Source: Myxococcales bacterium
GTDB taxonomy: Bacteria > Myxococcota_A > Polyangia > Nannocystales > Nannocystaceae
NCBI GenBank assembly: GCA_020633335.1
Contig: JACKDU010000002.1
Coordinates: 62,001 to 126,000 of the forward strand
Length of the DNA stretch: 64,000 nucleotides
Reading direction: 5' to 3'
In this document: positions 15,764-26,407 of the stretch, in pieces
Layout: each line of letters opens with the position of its first letter
Numbering within the stretch: position 1 is the first letter of the stretch
The notes under the pieces: generated by a model
What the model was told of the DNA's origin: nothing
The model's database searches: none
Seen by the model: the letters and a program-made list of their open reading frames with translations, nothing else
Made by a program: the position numbers and the translations under genes

Positions 15764-16726
15764 GTGGACACCCAGGACGACTTCGTCGCCGCCCGGCGGA
15801 GCTCCTGGCAGGCGCTCGAGGAGCTCCTCGGCCGCGAGGTCGAGCTCCACCTCCTCCCGCCCCCGGCGATCTCGCAGGCAGGCGCGCTCTACCGCGATCT
15901 CTGCGCCGACCTGATGCGGGCGCGCTCGGCCGGCTACGACCACGAGCTCGTCACCCACCTCGACGGCCTCGCCGCCCGCGCCCACAACCTCCTCCACGGC
16001 GCCCGACCGGTCGAGCTCGGCGCGCTCACCGAATTCGTCGCCCGCTCCTTCCCGCGAGCGCTGCGACGGAACGCCCGCTTCTTCGCGATCGCCAGCGCCC
16101 TCTTCGTCCTGCCGATGGCCGGCGCCCTGGCGGCGACCCTCCTCGATCCCGACTTCGCGACCGCGATCCTCCCGAAGAGCGCCCTCGAGGGCGCCGCCCG
16201 CTCCTACGCCGAGGGCCTCCAGGGCCGGGAGAGCAGCACCGACGCGACGATGGCCGGCTTCTACATCCGCAACAACATCGGCATCGCCTTCCGCTGCTTC
16301 TCCGCCGGGATCCTCTTCGGCCTCGGGGCGGCGTTCTTCCTCCTCTACAACGGCCTGGTGATCGGCGCGACGATCGGCTTCGTGATCGCCCGCGGCCACG
16401 GCGAGAACATCCTGACCTTCGTCTGCGGCCACGCCCCCTTCGAGCTCACGGCGATCTGCATCGCCGGCGGGGCCGGGATCCAGATGGGCTACGCGATGAT
16501 CCGCACCGGGGGGCGCACCCGCCTGGGCTCGCTGCGGGCGGCCGCGCCGGAGGTCGGGGCGGTCGTCGGCGGCGCGGCCCTGATGCTCCTGATCGCCGCG
16601 ATGGTCGAGGGCTTCTGGTCGCCCTCGGGCGCGCCGCCGCCGCTCAAGTGGGCGGTCGCGGCGATCTTCACGATCCTCGTCGCCGCCTACCTCGCGCTCG
16701 CCGGCCGCCGCGGAGGGGGGCGATGA
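15764..16726 (+). CDS. SpoIIM-type (stage II sporulation protein M) membrane protein
   Basis: 320 aa. A cytoplasmic N-terminal helical region of about 100 residues is followed by six or so transmembrane segments. FYIRNNIGIAFRCFSAGILFG (quoted in part; FYIRNN is the key element), GLVIGATIGFV and GHAPFELTAICIAGGAG are the typical conserved segments of the SpoIIM/DUF95 family. The GTG start lies two bases after the RDD stop; the stop overlaps the next ATG. In non-sporulating bacteria this family travels with RDD and MoxR genes. Confidence 0.9.
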   Translation: MDTQDDFVAARRSSWQALEELLGREVELHLLPPPAISQAGALYRDLCADLMRARSAGYDHELVTHLDGLAARAHNLLHGARPVELGALTEFVARSFPRALRRNARFFAIASALFVLPMAGALAATLLDPDFATAILPKSALEGAARSYAEGLQGRESSTDATMAGFYIRNNIGIAFRCFSAGILFGLGAAFFLLYNGLVIGATIGFVIARGHGENILTFVCGHAPFELTAICIAGGAGIQMGYAMIRTGGRTRLGSLRAAAPEVGAVVGGAALMLLIAAMVEGFWSPSGAPPPLKWAVAAIFTILVAAYLALAGRRGGGR

Positions 16727-17508
16727 ACCTCGCCGACGTCCGGGTGGTCCTCCGCCCGCGCGCCCTCGGCGAGATCCTCGACCTCGCGGCGCTCTGGTGC
16801 TTCGCGGTCGATCGCGGCCTCTACGCCCGCCTCGCGGCGATCGTCCTCCTGCCCTCCCTCGGGCTCTGCGCGGCCGCCCGCTGGCTCGGCGAGTGGTCGT
16901 GGAGCGAGGTCTGGATCCTGGCGATCGTCCTCGGCACGGTGACCCAGGGCGTCTTCACGATCGCCACCAGCCGCGCCCTCTTCGCCGCCGAGGTGCCGGT
17001 CCGCGAGGTCCTCCGGGGCTTCGCCGCCCGCCTCCCGGCGTACCTCGTCGCCCTCGTGATCACCCGGGGGCTCCTCGCCCTCAGCGCCCTCACGGTCGTC
17101 CTCCTGCCGGTCGCCTGGGCCCGCGTCGCCTTCGTCCACGAGGCCTGCCTCCTCGAGGGTGCGTCGCCGATCGCCGCGACCGAGCGGGCTTGGGCGCTCG
17201 GTCGCGCCCGCGGCCTCGAGATCAGCGTCCTCGTCGGCGGCCTCGGCCTGGCGATCGGCGCGTCGATCGTCGCCGCCGAGCTCCTCGGCCACGGGGTCGT
17301 CGAATTCGTCCTCCAGCTCGGCCGTCCCTTCGGCGACCTCGTCCACGAGGACGGCTCGCTCTACGCGCTCCTCGGCCTCCAGGCGGCGATCCCCTACGTC
17401 GCGGTCGCCCGCTTCCTCGGCTACGTCGACGAGCGCACCCGCGGCGACGGCTGGGACATCCAGCTCCGCTTCATGGCCCTCGCGGCCGAGCGCCGGAGGG
17501 GCCCATGA
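16723..17508 (+). CDS. polytopic membrane protein of the RDD/MoxR operon
   Basis: 261 aa with about six hydrophobic segments (LYARLAAIVLLPSLGLC, VWILAIVLGTVTQGVF, YLVALVITRGLLALSAL, ISVLVGGLGLAIGASIV) and short basic loops. ATERAWALGRAR between helices is typical of membrane proteins of unknown function placed between SpoIIM and DUF4129 genes in this operon type. ATGA overlap with the SpoIIM gene; GGAGGGGGG six bases upstream is a strong ribosome site. Confidence 0.75.
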   Translation: MNLADVRVVLRPRALGEILDLAALWCFAVDRGLYARLAAIVLLPSLGLCAAARWLGEWSWSEVWILAIVLGTVTQGVFTIATSRALFAAEVPVREVLRGFAARLPAYLVALVITRGLLALSALTVVLLPVAWARVAFVHEACLLEGASPIAATERAWALGRARGLEISVLVGGLGLAIGASIVAAELLGHGVVEFVLQLGRPFGDLVHEDGSLYALLGLQAAIPYVAVARFLGYVDERTRGDGWDIQLRFMALAAERRRGP

Positions 17509-19538
17509 GGGCGCCGCGCTGGCTCCTGGGGGCGAGCGTCGCCCTCGTCCTCGTCGGCGCGGGCGCCCCGGCGGCGGCCGCCGACGCCCGCTCGGTCCTC
17601 GCCGATCGTCGCTTCGGCTTCTGCCACGACGAGCGCTACCCGCTCACCGAAGGCGAGGCCGCGTGGTGCCCGCTGCTGCCGGCCGCCGATCCGATCTGCC
17701 CGGCCTTCCGCGCCGCCTGCCTGGCGCCGCGGGCCGAATTCGACGGGCCCCCCGGGGCCGTCGCCGCCCGGCGCAAGGGCGCCCCCACGGCCGGTGGCGG
17801 CGAGGGCCGCCGCGAGGGCGCGCGCCGGGGACCCGCGGGCGGCCGCGACGATCGCCGGTCGGCCGACGCGGACACGAGCGCGAGCGAGGGCGCCGACAAG
17901 GCCCCCGAGGACGAGCCCGAGCCCGAGCTCGAGCCCGGCGCCCTCGGGGCCTTCGCCCACGCGCTCGTCTGGCTGATCGTCGGCGGCATGATCGTCGTCC
18001 TCCTCGCCCAGCTCCGCGGCGGCGGCGGCCGGCGACGCCCGCCTCCCAGGGCGGCGGAGGAGGACGCCGAGGCGCCCGGCGGGCCGCTCGTCGCCCCGCC
18101 GGTCGACGCCGCCGAGCTCGGCGTCGACGGCCTCCTCGGACGGGCCGAGGCCCACCTCCGCGCCGGCGAGCTCGAGGCCGCGATCGCCGACGCCCACGCG
18201 GCGCTCCTCCACCGCCTCGCCGAGCGCGAGCGGATCCGCCTCCACCCCTCGCTCACCAACGGCGACCACGTCCGCGCCCTCCGCGGCGATCCGCCGCTCC
18301 AGGACGATCTCCGCCGGGTGGTCCGGGTGGTCGAGCGGGTCCACTTCGGCCACGCGCCGATCGTCCGCGCCGACGCCGAAGGTCTCCTGGGACAGGTCCG
18401 ATCGGCCATGTCCAAGATCGCCGGGGTCCTCCTCCTCCTCTGGACCGGCCTCGCCTGCGACGACGCGCCGAGCTACCCCTGGTCGCACTCGCCCTCGGGG
18501 GCGGCCGGCGTCCTCGAGCTCCTCCGCGACCGCGGCCTCGAGGTCGACTACCGCCTCGAGACCCTCGACGCCCTCGATCCCGCCGGCCCCTCGCCGATCG
18601 TCGTCGACGGCGCCGAGCTCAGCGAGCGCGAGTGGAGCGCGCTCCTCGACCACGTCCGCGGCGGCGGCCGGGCGCTCCTCGCCGGCTTCGGCGACGACCT
18701 CCCGTCCGAGCTCGAGATCACCCCCAAGGCCCGCGCCGGCGCCCAGATGCCGCCCCTCGCCGACGACCTCGTCCCCGGCCGGGCCCTGGTGATCCCCGGC
18801 GATCGCGGCCTGGCCTCGACCCACGAGGGCGCGGTCGTCCTCCGCGCGGACGCCGACGGGGTCGCCTACGGCGTCCGGATCCGCCTCGGCGACGGCCTCC
18901 TCGTCGTCCTCGCCGACGACCGCCTCCTGACCAACGGCGCCCTGGCGATCCCCGACAACGGCGAGGTCCTGGTCGGCCTGGTCAGCGCCCTCGGCGATCG
19001 CGTCGAGCTCGTCGAGGGGGGCGTCCGCGACCTGGCGATCGAGGGCGGCGCCGACGATCCCTTCGAGGCGGTCGCCCGCGCCCACCTGACGCCGGCGATC
19101 CTCCAGCTCCTCGCCCTCGCGCTCCTCCTCTTCCTCTGGCGCGGCGCCCACTTCGGCCGCCCCCAGGACCCGCCGCCGCCCTCGCGCCGCCGCTTCGCCG
19201 AGCACGTCCAGGCGCTCGCCCGCCACTACGAGCGGGCCGGCGCCCGCCGCCACGCGCTCCGCCTCTACGCCGGCTGGGCGATGGAGCGGATCGTCGAGCG
19301 CCACGGCGGGGGCGTCGGCGGCGGGGCGCCGCGCGGCCTCCACCGCCTCGCCCGCCGGATCGCCGCCCGCACCGGCCAGGACGAGACCGCGGTGATGCGC
19401 CTCCTCGCCGAGGCCCAACACGCCCAGAGCGCCCCCGATGACGACCACCGAGGCGACGCCGAGGACTTGCGGGTGCTCCGCGAGCTCGGCGACCTCGTCG
19501 ACCCCCCAGCGAAGCGCGGAGAACGAGGAGAACGATGA
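17505..19538 (+). CDS. fused DUF4129-like and DUF4350-like membrane protein
   Basis: 677 aa in one open frame. Residues 1-25 are a signal peptide, 25-65 a Cys-bearing domain (FCHDERYP, WCPLLP, CPAFRAAC), then a charged linker, a transmembrane helix near 150-170 (ALVWLIVGGMIVVLL) and a DUF4129-type helical domain (AEAHLRAGELEAAI, LHPSLTNGDHVR, VERVHFGH). At residue 302 a second signal/anchor-like sequence begins (MSKIAGVLLLLWTGLAC), followed by a DUF4350-type domain (WSHSPSGAAGVLELLRDRG, VDGAELSEREW, GGGRALLAGFGD) and another helix near 535. In related operons these are two genes. Here they are joined without a stop, or a second start at 18408 is used. Confidence 0.8.
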   Translation: MRAPRWLLGASVALVLVGAGAPAAAADARSVLADRRFGFCHDERYPLTEGEAAWCPLLPAADPICPAFRAACLAPRAEFDGPPGAVAARRKGAPTAGGGEGRREGARRGPAGGRDDRRSADADTSASEGADKAPEDEPEPELEPGALGAFAHALVWLIVGGMIVVLLAQLRGGGGRRRPPPRAAEEDAEAPGGPLVAPPVDAAELGVDGLLGRAEAHLRAGELEAAIADAHAALLHRLAERERIRLHPSLTNGDHVRALRGDPPLQDDLRRVVRVVERVHFGHAPIVRADAEGLLGQVRSAMSKIAGVLLLLWTGLACDDAPSYPWSHSPSGAAGVLELLRDRGLEVDYRLETLDALDPAGPSPIVVDGAELSEREWSALLDHVRGGGRALLAGFGDDLPSELEITPKARAGAQMPPLADDLVPGRALVIPGDRGLASTHEGAVVLRADADGVAYGVRIRLGDGLLVVLADDRLLTNGALAIPDNGEVLVGLVSALGDRVELVEGGVRDLAIEGGADDPFEAVARAHLTPAILQLLALALLLFLWRGAHFGRPQDPPPPSRRRFAEHVQALARHYERAGARRHALRLYAGWAMERIVERHGGGVGGGAPRGLHRLARRIAARTGQDETAVMRLLAEAQHAQSAPDDDHRGDAEDLRVLRELGDLVDPPAKRGERGER

Positions 19539-20500
19539 ACCCAGCGGCCTTCAGCGACACCTGCGAGCGGATCCTCCGCGAGGTCGGGCGCGTGCTCGTC
19601 GGCCAGGACGAGCTCGCCGAACAGGTCCTGGCGGCGATCCTCGCCCGCGGCCACGTCCTCATCGAGGGCGTCCCCGGCCTCGGCAAGACCCTCCTGGTCC
19701 GCACCCTCGCCCGCGTCCTCGGCTGCGAGTCGAAGCGGATCCAGTTCACGCCGGACCTGATGCCGACCGACGTCACCGGCGGCAACGTCTTCAACCAGCG
19801 GACCCAGAGCTTCGACTTCGTCCCCGGGCCGGTCTTCACCCAGCTCCTCCTCGCCGACGAGATCAACCGGGCGCCGGCGAAGACCCAGTCGGCGCTCCTC
19901 GAGGCGATGCAGGAGGGCCGGGTGACCACCGACGGCCAGGCGCGGGCGCTGCCGCGGCCCTTCTTCGTCGTCGCCACCCAGAACCCCGTCGAGTCCCAGG
20001 GGACCTACCCGCTCCCGGAGGCCCAGCTCGATCGCTTCCTCCTCAAGGTCGAGGTCTCCTACCCGAGCGCCGAGGTCGAGAAGCGGATCCTCCAGAGCCA
20101 CGTCGCCGGCTTCGACGCGAGCGCGCTCGAGGCCGCCGGCCTCCAGCAGATCGTCACGGCCGCCGAGGTCGAGGTGATGCAGCGCTCGCTCAACGAGGTC
20201 CGGGTCGACGAGGCGATCCTCGACTACATCGTCGACGTCGTCGGCCGCACCCGCGCCCACCGCTCGATCGAGCTCGGCGCCTCGCCGCGGGCGTCGATCG
20301 CCCTCGTCGCCGGCGCCCGCGCGGGGGCGGCGATGCGCGGCCGCGACTTCGTGATCCCCGACGACGTCAAGGCGCTCGCGCCCGCGGTCCTCCGCCACCG
20401 GATCATCCTCGCCGCCGACGCCGAGTTCGAGGGCCAGAGCCCCGACCTCTGCGTCAAGGAGGTGCTGGACGAGGCCAAGGTCCCGAGGAGCGCCGCATGA
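19535..20500 (+). CDS. MoxR-family AAA+ ATPase
   Basis: 321 aa, normal length. Walker A GVPGLGKT near residue 48, Walker B LLADEINRAP near 110, sensor-1 region VVATQNPVESQGTYPLPEAQ, and the C-terminal lid. The family remodels or inserts cofactors into partner proteins, usually those with von Willebrand A domains, in line with the DUF58 gene that follows. Start overlaps the previous stop (ATGA), and its stop overlaps the next start. Confidence 0.95.
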   Translation: MNPAAFSDTCERILREVGRVLVGQDELAEQVLAAILARGHVLIEGVPGLGKTLLVRTLARVLGCESKRIQFTPDLMPTDVTGGNVFNQRTQSFDFVPGPVFTQLLLADEINRAPAKTQSALLEAMQEGRVTTDGQARALPRPFFVVATQNPVESQGTYPLPEAQLDRFLLKVEVSYPSAEVEKRILQSHVAGFDASALEAAGLQQIVTAAEVEVMQRSLNEVRVDEAILDYIVDVVGRTRAHRSIELGASPRASIALVAGARAGAAMRGRDFVIPDDVKALAPAVLRHRIILAADAEFEGQSPDLCVKEVLDEAKVPRSAA

Positions 20501-21807
20501 TGATCCCCTCGCGCCTCCTCGTGCTCCTGATGCTCGGGCCGCTCGCGCTCGCGCTCCTGACGCTCGTCGATCGCGCGCTCCTTTCGAATGTCCTCCTCGT
20601 CGACGCCGCCCTCGCGCTGATCGCCGGCGTCGACGCGCTCCTCGGCTGGGGCCGCCGCGTCGAGGTCCGCCGCGAGGTCCGGCCGGTGCTCTCGGTCGGC
20701 CGCCCCAACCCCGTGACCCTCCACCTCCGATCGCGGGCCGGCCGCGACCTCGAGGTCGACGTCAGCGACGACACCTTCGCCGAGGCCGCGCGCGAGGGGC
20801 TGCCGGCCCGCGTCCACCTCCCGGCCGGCGGCGAGGCGAGCGTCCGCTACCTCCTGACCCCGCGGCGCCGCGGCGCCTACCACCTCGGCGCCCACACGGT
20901 CCGCTACCCGACGCCGCTCCGCCTCTGGATCCGCCAGCAGCGGATCAGGGCCGACGACGAGGTGCGGGTCTACCCCGACGTCCAGGCGGTGCGGGCCTAC
21001 GAGCTCCTCGCCCGCCAGGATCGGGCGCACGCGATGACCCGCGCGAGCCGGCGGGTCGGCGGCGCCAGCGAGTTCGAGCGCCTCCGCGAGTACAGCCGCG
21101 ACGACGAGTTCCGGGCGATCGACTGGAAGGCGACCGCCCGCCGCCAGAAGCTGATCGCCCGCCAGTACCAGATCGAGCGCGGCCAGACGATCGCCCTGAT
21201 GATCGACGCCGGCCGCCTGATGAGCGCCGAGGTCCAGGGCCTCCCGCTCTTCGATCACGCGCTCAACGCCTCGCTGATGCTCGCCCACGTCGCCGCCCGC
21301 GGCGGCGATCGAGTCGGCCTCCTCGCCTTCTCCGATCGGATCCTGGCCGCGCTGCCGCCGGCCGGCGGGCGCTCGGCGACCGTCCGCCTGGTCCAGGCGA
21401 CCTACGACGTCCACCCCGAGCTGGTCGAGCCCGACCTCGCGGCCGCCTTCTCGCGGATCGGCCGCGACCTCCGGCAGCGGACCCTGGTCGTCGTCTTCAC
21501 CCAGGTCCACGACGACGTCGCCGCGGCCGCGCTGGTCCGCCACGCCCGCGGCCTCCTCCCCCGCCACCTCCCGCTCATCATCCTCCTCCGCGACCCCGAG
21601 CTCGAGGCGCTCGCGCGGATCGGCGACGGCGCGGACGAGGCCGACCTCTACACCCGGGCGGCCGCCGCCGAGCTCCTCGGCTGGCGCGATCGGCTGATCC
21701 GGACGCTGCGCAGCCTCGGCGCCCACGTCCTCGACGTCGAGCCGCGGGCGCTGACCGTCGACGCGGTCAACCGCTACCTCGAGATCAAGGCGCGTCATCT
21801 CCTCTAG
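20497..21807 (+). CDS. DUF58 protein with VWA-like domain
   Basis: 436 aa. Two N-terminal transmembrane helices (LLVLLMLGPLALALLTLV, NVLLVDAALALIAGV), a beta-rich region, then the DUF58 signature EFERLREYSRDDEFRAIDWK and the start of a VWA-like fold IALMIDAGRLMS, in place of the classical DxSxS. The missing serines suggest the metal site is not a standard MIDAS. Expected partner of the MoxR ATPase. Last gene of the operon. Confidence 0.92.
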   Translation: MMIPSRLLVLLMLGPLALALLTLVDRALLSNVLLVDAALALIAGVDALLGWGRRVEVRREVRPVLSVGRPNPVTLHLRSRAGRDLEVDVSDDTFAEAAREGLPARVHLPAGGEASVRYLLTPRRRGAYHLGAHTVRYPTPLRLWIRQQRIRADDEVRVYPDVQAVRAYELLARQDRAHAMTRASRRVGGASEFERLREYSRDDEFRAIDWKATARRQKLIARQYQIERGQTIALMIDAGRLMSAEVQGLPLFDHALNASLMLAHVAARGGDRVGLLAFSDRILAALPPAGGRSATVRLVQATYDVHPELVEPDLAAAFSRIGRDLRQRTLVVVFTQVHDDVAAAALVRHARGLLPRHLPLIILLRDPELEALARIGDGADEADLYTRAAAAELLGWRDRLIRTLRSLGAHVLDVEPRALTVDAVNRYLEIKARHLL

Positions 21808-21821
21808 CGCGAGAGCCGGCC

Positions 21822-21879
21822 AACGCAAAGTGAGGAGATCCTCCACAGCGCCGACCCCCACGGCCGAAGTCTTTGCGTT
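21822..21879. repeat. inverted repeat downstream of the DUF58 operon
   Basis: AACGCAAAG (21822-21830) and CTTTGCGTT (21871-21879) are perfect 9-base arms 40 bases apart, and a small inner hairpin (GAGGA/TCCTC) sits between them. Lying 15 bases after the operon's stop codon, it may end transcription or shape the leader of the DUF302 gene. Confidence 0.4.
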
Positions 21880-21900
21880 TGTCTGGGCCCGGGGTACTAG

Positions 21901-24209
<2,309 letters not shown>

Positions 24210-24217
<8 letters not shown>

Positions 24218-24503
24218 CCGCGACGACGACGCGCTCTTCCGGCGCAACGACGTCGACGCCCGGACCCGGCGCGACCTCGATCGTCGCCGCCGACGCGAGC
24301 CCGCGAGCCGCTTCTGGGGGGCGGTCGCGCTGATCGGCTCGGTCGGCTGGCCGATCGTCCTCCTCGCCACCGGCGGTGCGCTCCTCGGGCGCTTCCTCGA
24401 CGCGCGCTGGGACACCGGGCTCCGCCTCACCCTCTCGCTCCTCGGGATCGGCACGGCGATCGGCACCTTCATGGCCTACCGCAGCGCGCGGGAGGGGGGC
24501 TGA
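24210..24503 (+). CDS. atpQ: N-ATPase small membrane subunit AtpQ (AtpZ/AtpI-like)
   Basis: 97 aa with a highly charged N-terminus and two transmembrane hairpin helices (FWGAVALIGSVGWPIVLLAT and LRLTLSLLGIGTAIGTFMA). It corresponds by position, size and topology to AtpQ, the AtpZ-type protein of N-ATPase operons, thought to help Fo assembly or carry Mg2+. Overlaps both neighbours. Confidence 0.8.
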
Positions 24504-24751
24504 TGCTCGCGCCCGCGACCCTCCTCGCCCTCGTCGCCGGCGCCCTCGCCGGGCTCGTCCAGGCGCTCGGCCTCCGCCGGGCGGCGCGGGCCGGCGGCGC
24601 GGCCCTCGGCCTCGGCCTCCTCCTCCGCCTCGCCCTCGTCGGCGGCGTGCTCCTGGCGGCCGCGCTCGCCGGTCACCTCCTCCCGGCGGCCCTCGGCTGG
24701 GGCCTCGCCTTCGCCGCGGCCGCCCTCACCCTCGCGCGGAGGTGGCGATGA
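24503..24751 (+). CDS. atpR: N-ATPase small membrane subunit AtpR
   Basis: 82 aa, three predicted membrane helices with arginines in the middle one (RLALVGGVLLAAALAGHLL). AtpR is found only in N-ATPase operons and its conserved arginine is thought to interact with the carboxylates of the c-ring during assembly. Start and stop overlap the neighbours by one and four bases. Confidence 0.78.
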   Translation: MLAPATLLALVAGALAGLVQALGLRRAARAGGAALGLGLLLRLALVGGVLLAAALAGHLLPAALGWGLAFAAAALTLARRWR

Positions 24752-25422
24752 GCCCCGATCTCTTCGGCGATCCCGTCCTCGTCTGGCTCGGCCCCTTCCC
24801 GCTGACCCGGACGATGGTCACCAGCGCGGCGATCTCGGCGATCCTGATCGTCGTCGCCGCCCTCCTCGCGCGGGCGATCCTCCGTCGCGACGACAGCCGG
24901 ATGGCCGCGCTCGGCCGCCTCACCTTCCGCTTCCTCCGCGATCTGGTCCGCGACGCCGCCGGCGAGGAGTGGCCGGCGCTCGAGGCCTTCGCCGGCTCGC
25001 TCTTCCTCTTCATCGCCGCGGCCGCGGTCGTCGGCCAGCTCCCCGGGGTGCCGGCGCCGACCTCCAACCTCGCGGCGACCTCGGCCCTCGCGGTCCTGGT
25101 CTTCCTCGCGGTCCCGCTCGCGGGGATCCGCGCCCGCGGCGTCGGCGGCTACTTCAAGCACTACCTCAAGCCGAACCCGCTCCTCCTGCCGCTCCACATC
25201 ATCAGCGAGCTCTCGCGGACGGTCGCGCTCTCGCTCCGCCTCTTCGGCAACATGATGAGCGGCCACCTCGTGGTCGCGCTCATCGTCGCCCTCGCCGGCT
25301 TCTTCGTGCCGGTCCCGCTGATGGCGCTCGACCTCCTCATCGGCCTCCTGCAGGCCTACATCTTCACGATCCTGGCCAGCGTCTACGTCGGCGCGGCGAT
25401 CCGCGTTGGAGAAGAATCATGA
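24748..25422 (+). CDS. atpB: N-type F1Fo-ATPase subunit a
   Basis: 224 aa with five to six membrane helices. The essential arginine lies in SLRLFGNMMSGHL near residue 165, and the conserved LLIGLLQAYIFTILASVYVG (20 residues) helix follows. These two segments form the half-channels for the coupling ion. Overlaps AtpR by four bases (ATGA). Confidence 0.95.
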   Translation: MSPDLFGDPVLVWLGPFPLTRTMVTSAAISAILIVVAALLARAILRRDDSRMAALGRLTFRFLRDLVRDAAGEEWPALEAFAGSLFLFIAAAAVVGQLPGVPAPTSNLAATSALAVLVFLAVPLAGIRARGVGGYFKHYLKPNPLLLPLHIISELSRTVALSLRLFGNMMSGHLVVALIVALAGFFVPVPLMALDLLIGLLQAYIFTILASVYVGAAIRVGEES

Positions 25423-25682
25423 CCGCACAATCGATCCTCGCGCTCGGCTCGATCCTCACAGCCGGCTTCACCATGGCCGTCGGCGCCGTCGGAGCGGCGC
25501 TCGGCGAGAGCCGGATCGGCGCCGCCGGGATGGACGCGCTCGCGCGACAGCCTGACGAGGCCGGGGCGATCACCCGCAACCAGTTCGTCGCCCTGGCGAT
25601 GGTCGAGTCGACCGCGATCTTCTGCCTGGTGATCTCGCTGGTCCTCCTCTTCGCCAACCCCTACGTCTCCGGCGGAGGCTAG
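25419..25682 (+). CDS. atpE: N-type F1Fo-ATPase subunit c, Na+-type ion site
   Basis: 87 aa hairpin, one c-ring protomer. Helix 1 carries GAALGES with Glu30 in the place of Gln32 of the Ilyobacter tartaricus Na+ c-subunit. Helix 2 has VESTAIF with Glu63, Ser64 and Thr65, equivalent to Glu65-Ser66-Thr67; Phe68 replaces Tyr70. Two carboxylates and the E-S-T set are the Na+-site pattern reported for N-ATPases, so Na+ (or H+ in its absence) is the likely coupling ion. The loop ARQP is intact. Start overlaps subunit a by four bases. Confidence 0.93.
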   Translation: MTAQSILALGSILTAGFTMAVGAVGAALGESRIGAAGMDALARQPDEAGAITRNQFVALAMVESTAIFCLVISLVLLFANPYVSGGG

Positions 25683-25687
25683 CCGCG

Positions 25688-26407
25688 GTGTCGCCGACCC
25701 TCGCCAACTTCCTCTTCGAGGCCGCCAACTTCCTGGTCCTCGCGGGGGCGCTCGGCTGGCTCCTCTTCAAGCCGGTGCGCGCGGCCCTCGACCGCGAGCG
25801 CGAGCGCCACGCCAAGGAGGAGGCCGACCTCAAGGCGCTCCGCGACGAGGCCGAGAAGCTGCGGGCCGACGCCGCTGACGCCCACGCGCGCCTCACCAGC
25901 GAGCTCGACGCGTCGCGGACCGAGGCGCTCGCGGCCGCCGAGCGGGCGGCCGCCGAGATCCAGGCCAAGGCCGAGAAGACCCGCGATGAGCGCATGGCCG
26001 GGCTCGAGCGCGAGCTCGACGCCCTCCGCCAGAGCCAGGCCGAGGGGCTCGCCGACACCCTCGGCCGGATCGCCGCGACCTCGGTCCAGCGCCTCCTCGA
26101 GCGGGTCGACGGCCCCTCCCTCGACGCCGCGCTGATCCGGGCCGCGAGCGCGGAGATCGGCGCCCTCGCCAAGGGCGCCCGGGCGGCGCCGGTGGTCGAG
26201 AGCGCCCGCCCCCTCGACGCCGAGACCCGCGGCCTCCTCCGCGGCGCGCTCGGCCGCGACTTCGAGGAGCGCAGCGATCCGGCGCTCGGCGCCGGCGTCC
26301 GGGTGACCACCAGCGCCGGCCAGATCGACGCATCGGCCCGCTCCCTCGCCCGCGAGGCCGCCCGCGAGCTCCGCGCGGCTGGCCTGCCCGAAGGGACAGC
26401 TCCGTGA
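25688..26407 (+). CDS. atpF: N-type F1Fo-ATPase subunit b with delta-like C-terminal domain
   Basis: 239 aa. One N-terminal membrane helix (ANFLVLAGALGWLLFKPV), a long coiled coil with alternating Ala, Glu and Lys to about residue 150, then an extra globular C-terminal domain (AETRGLLRGALGRDFEERSDP, given in part; ARELRAAG at the end). The extension substitutes for the absent delta subunit, which is normal in this ATPase type. The last codons read ggg aca gct within ctgcccgaagggacag, a copy of the dispersed palindrome, directly before the alpha start. Confidence 0.9.
   Translation: MSPTLANFLFEAANFLVLAGALGWLLFKPVRAALDRERERHAKEEADLKALRDEAEKLRADAADAHARLTSELDASRTEALAAAERAAAEIQAKAEKTRDERMAGLERELDALRQSQAEGLADTLGRIAATSVQRLLERVDGPSLDAALIRAASAEIGALAKGARAAPVVESARPLDAETRGLLRGALGRDFEERSDPALGAGVRVTTSAGQIDASARSLAREAARELRAAGLPEGTAP

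Noticed and set aside
16797..17504. Upstream extension of the DUF4129/DUF4350 frame
   Set aside because: Arg/Pro-rich nonsense inside the membrane-protein gene; a signal peptide and the ATGA overlap place the start at 17505.
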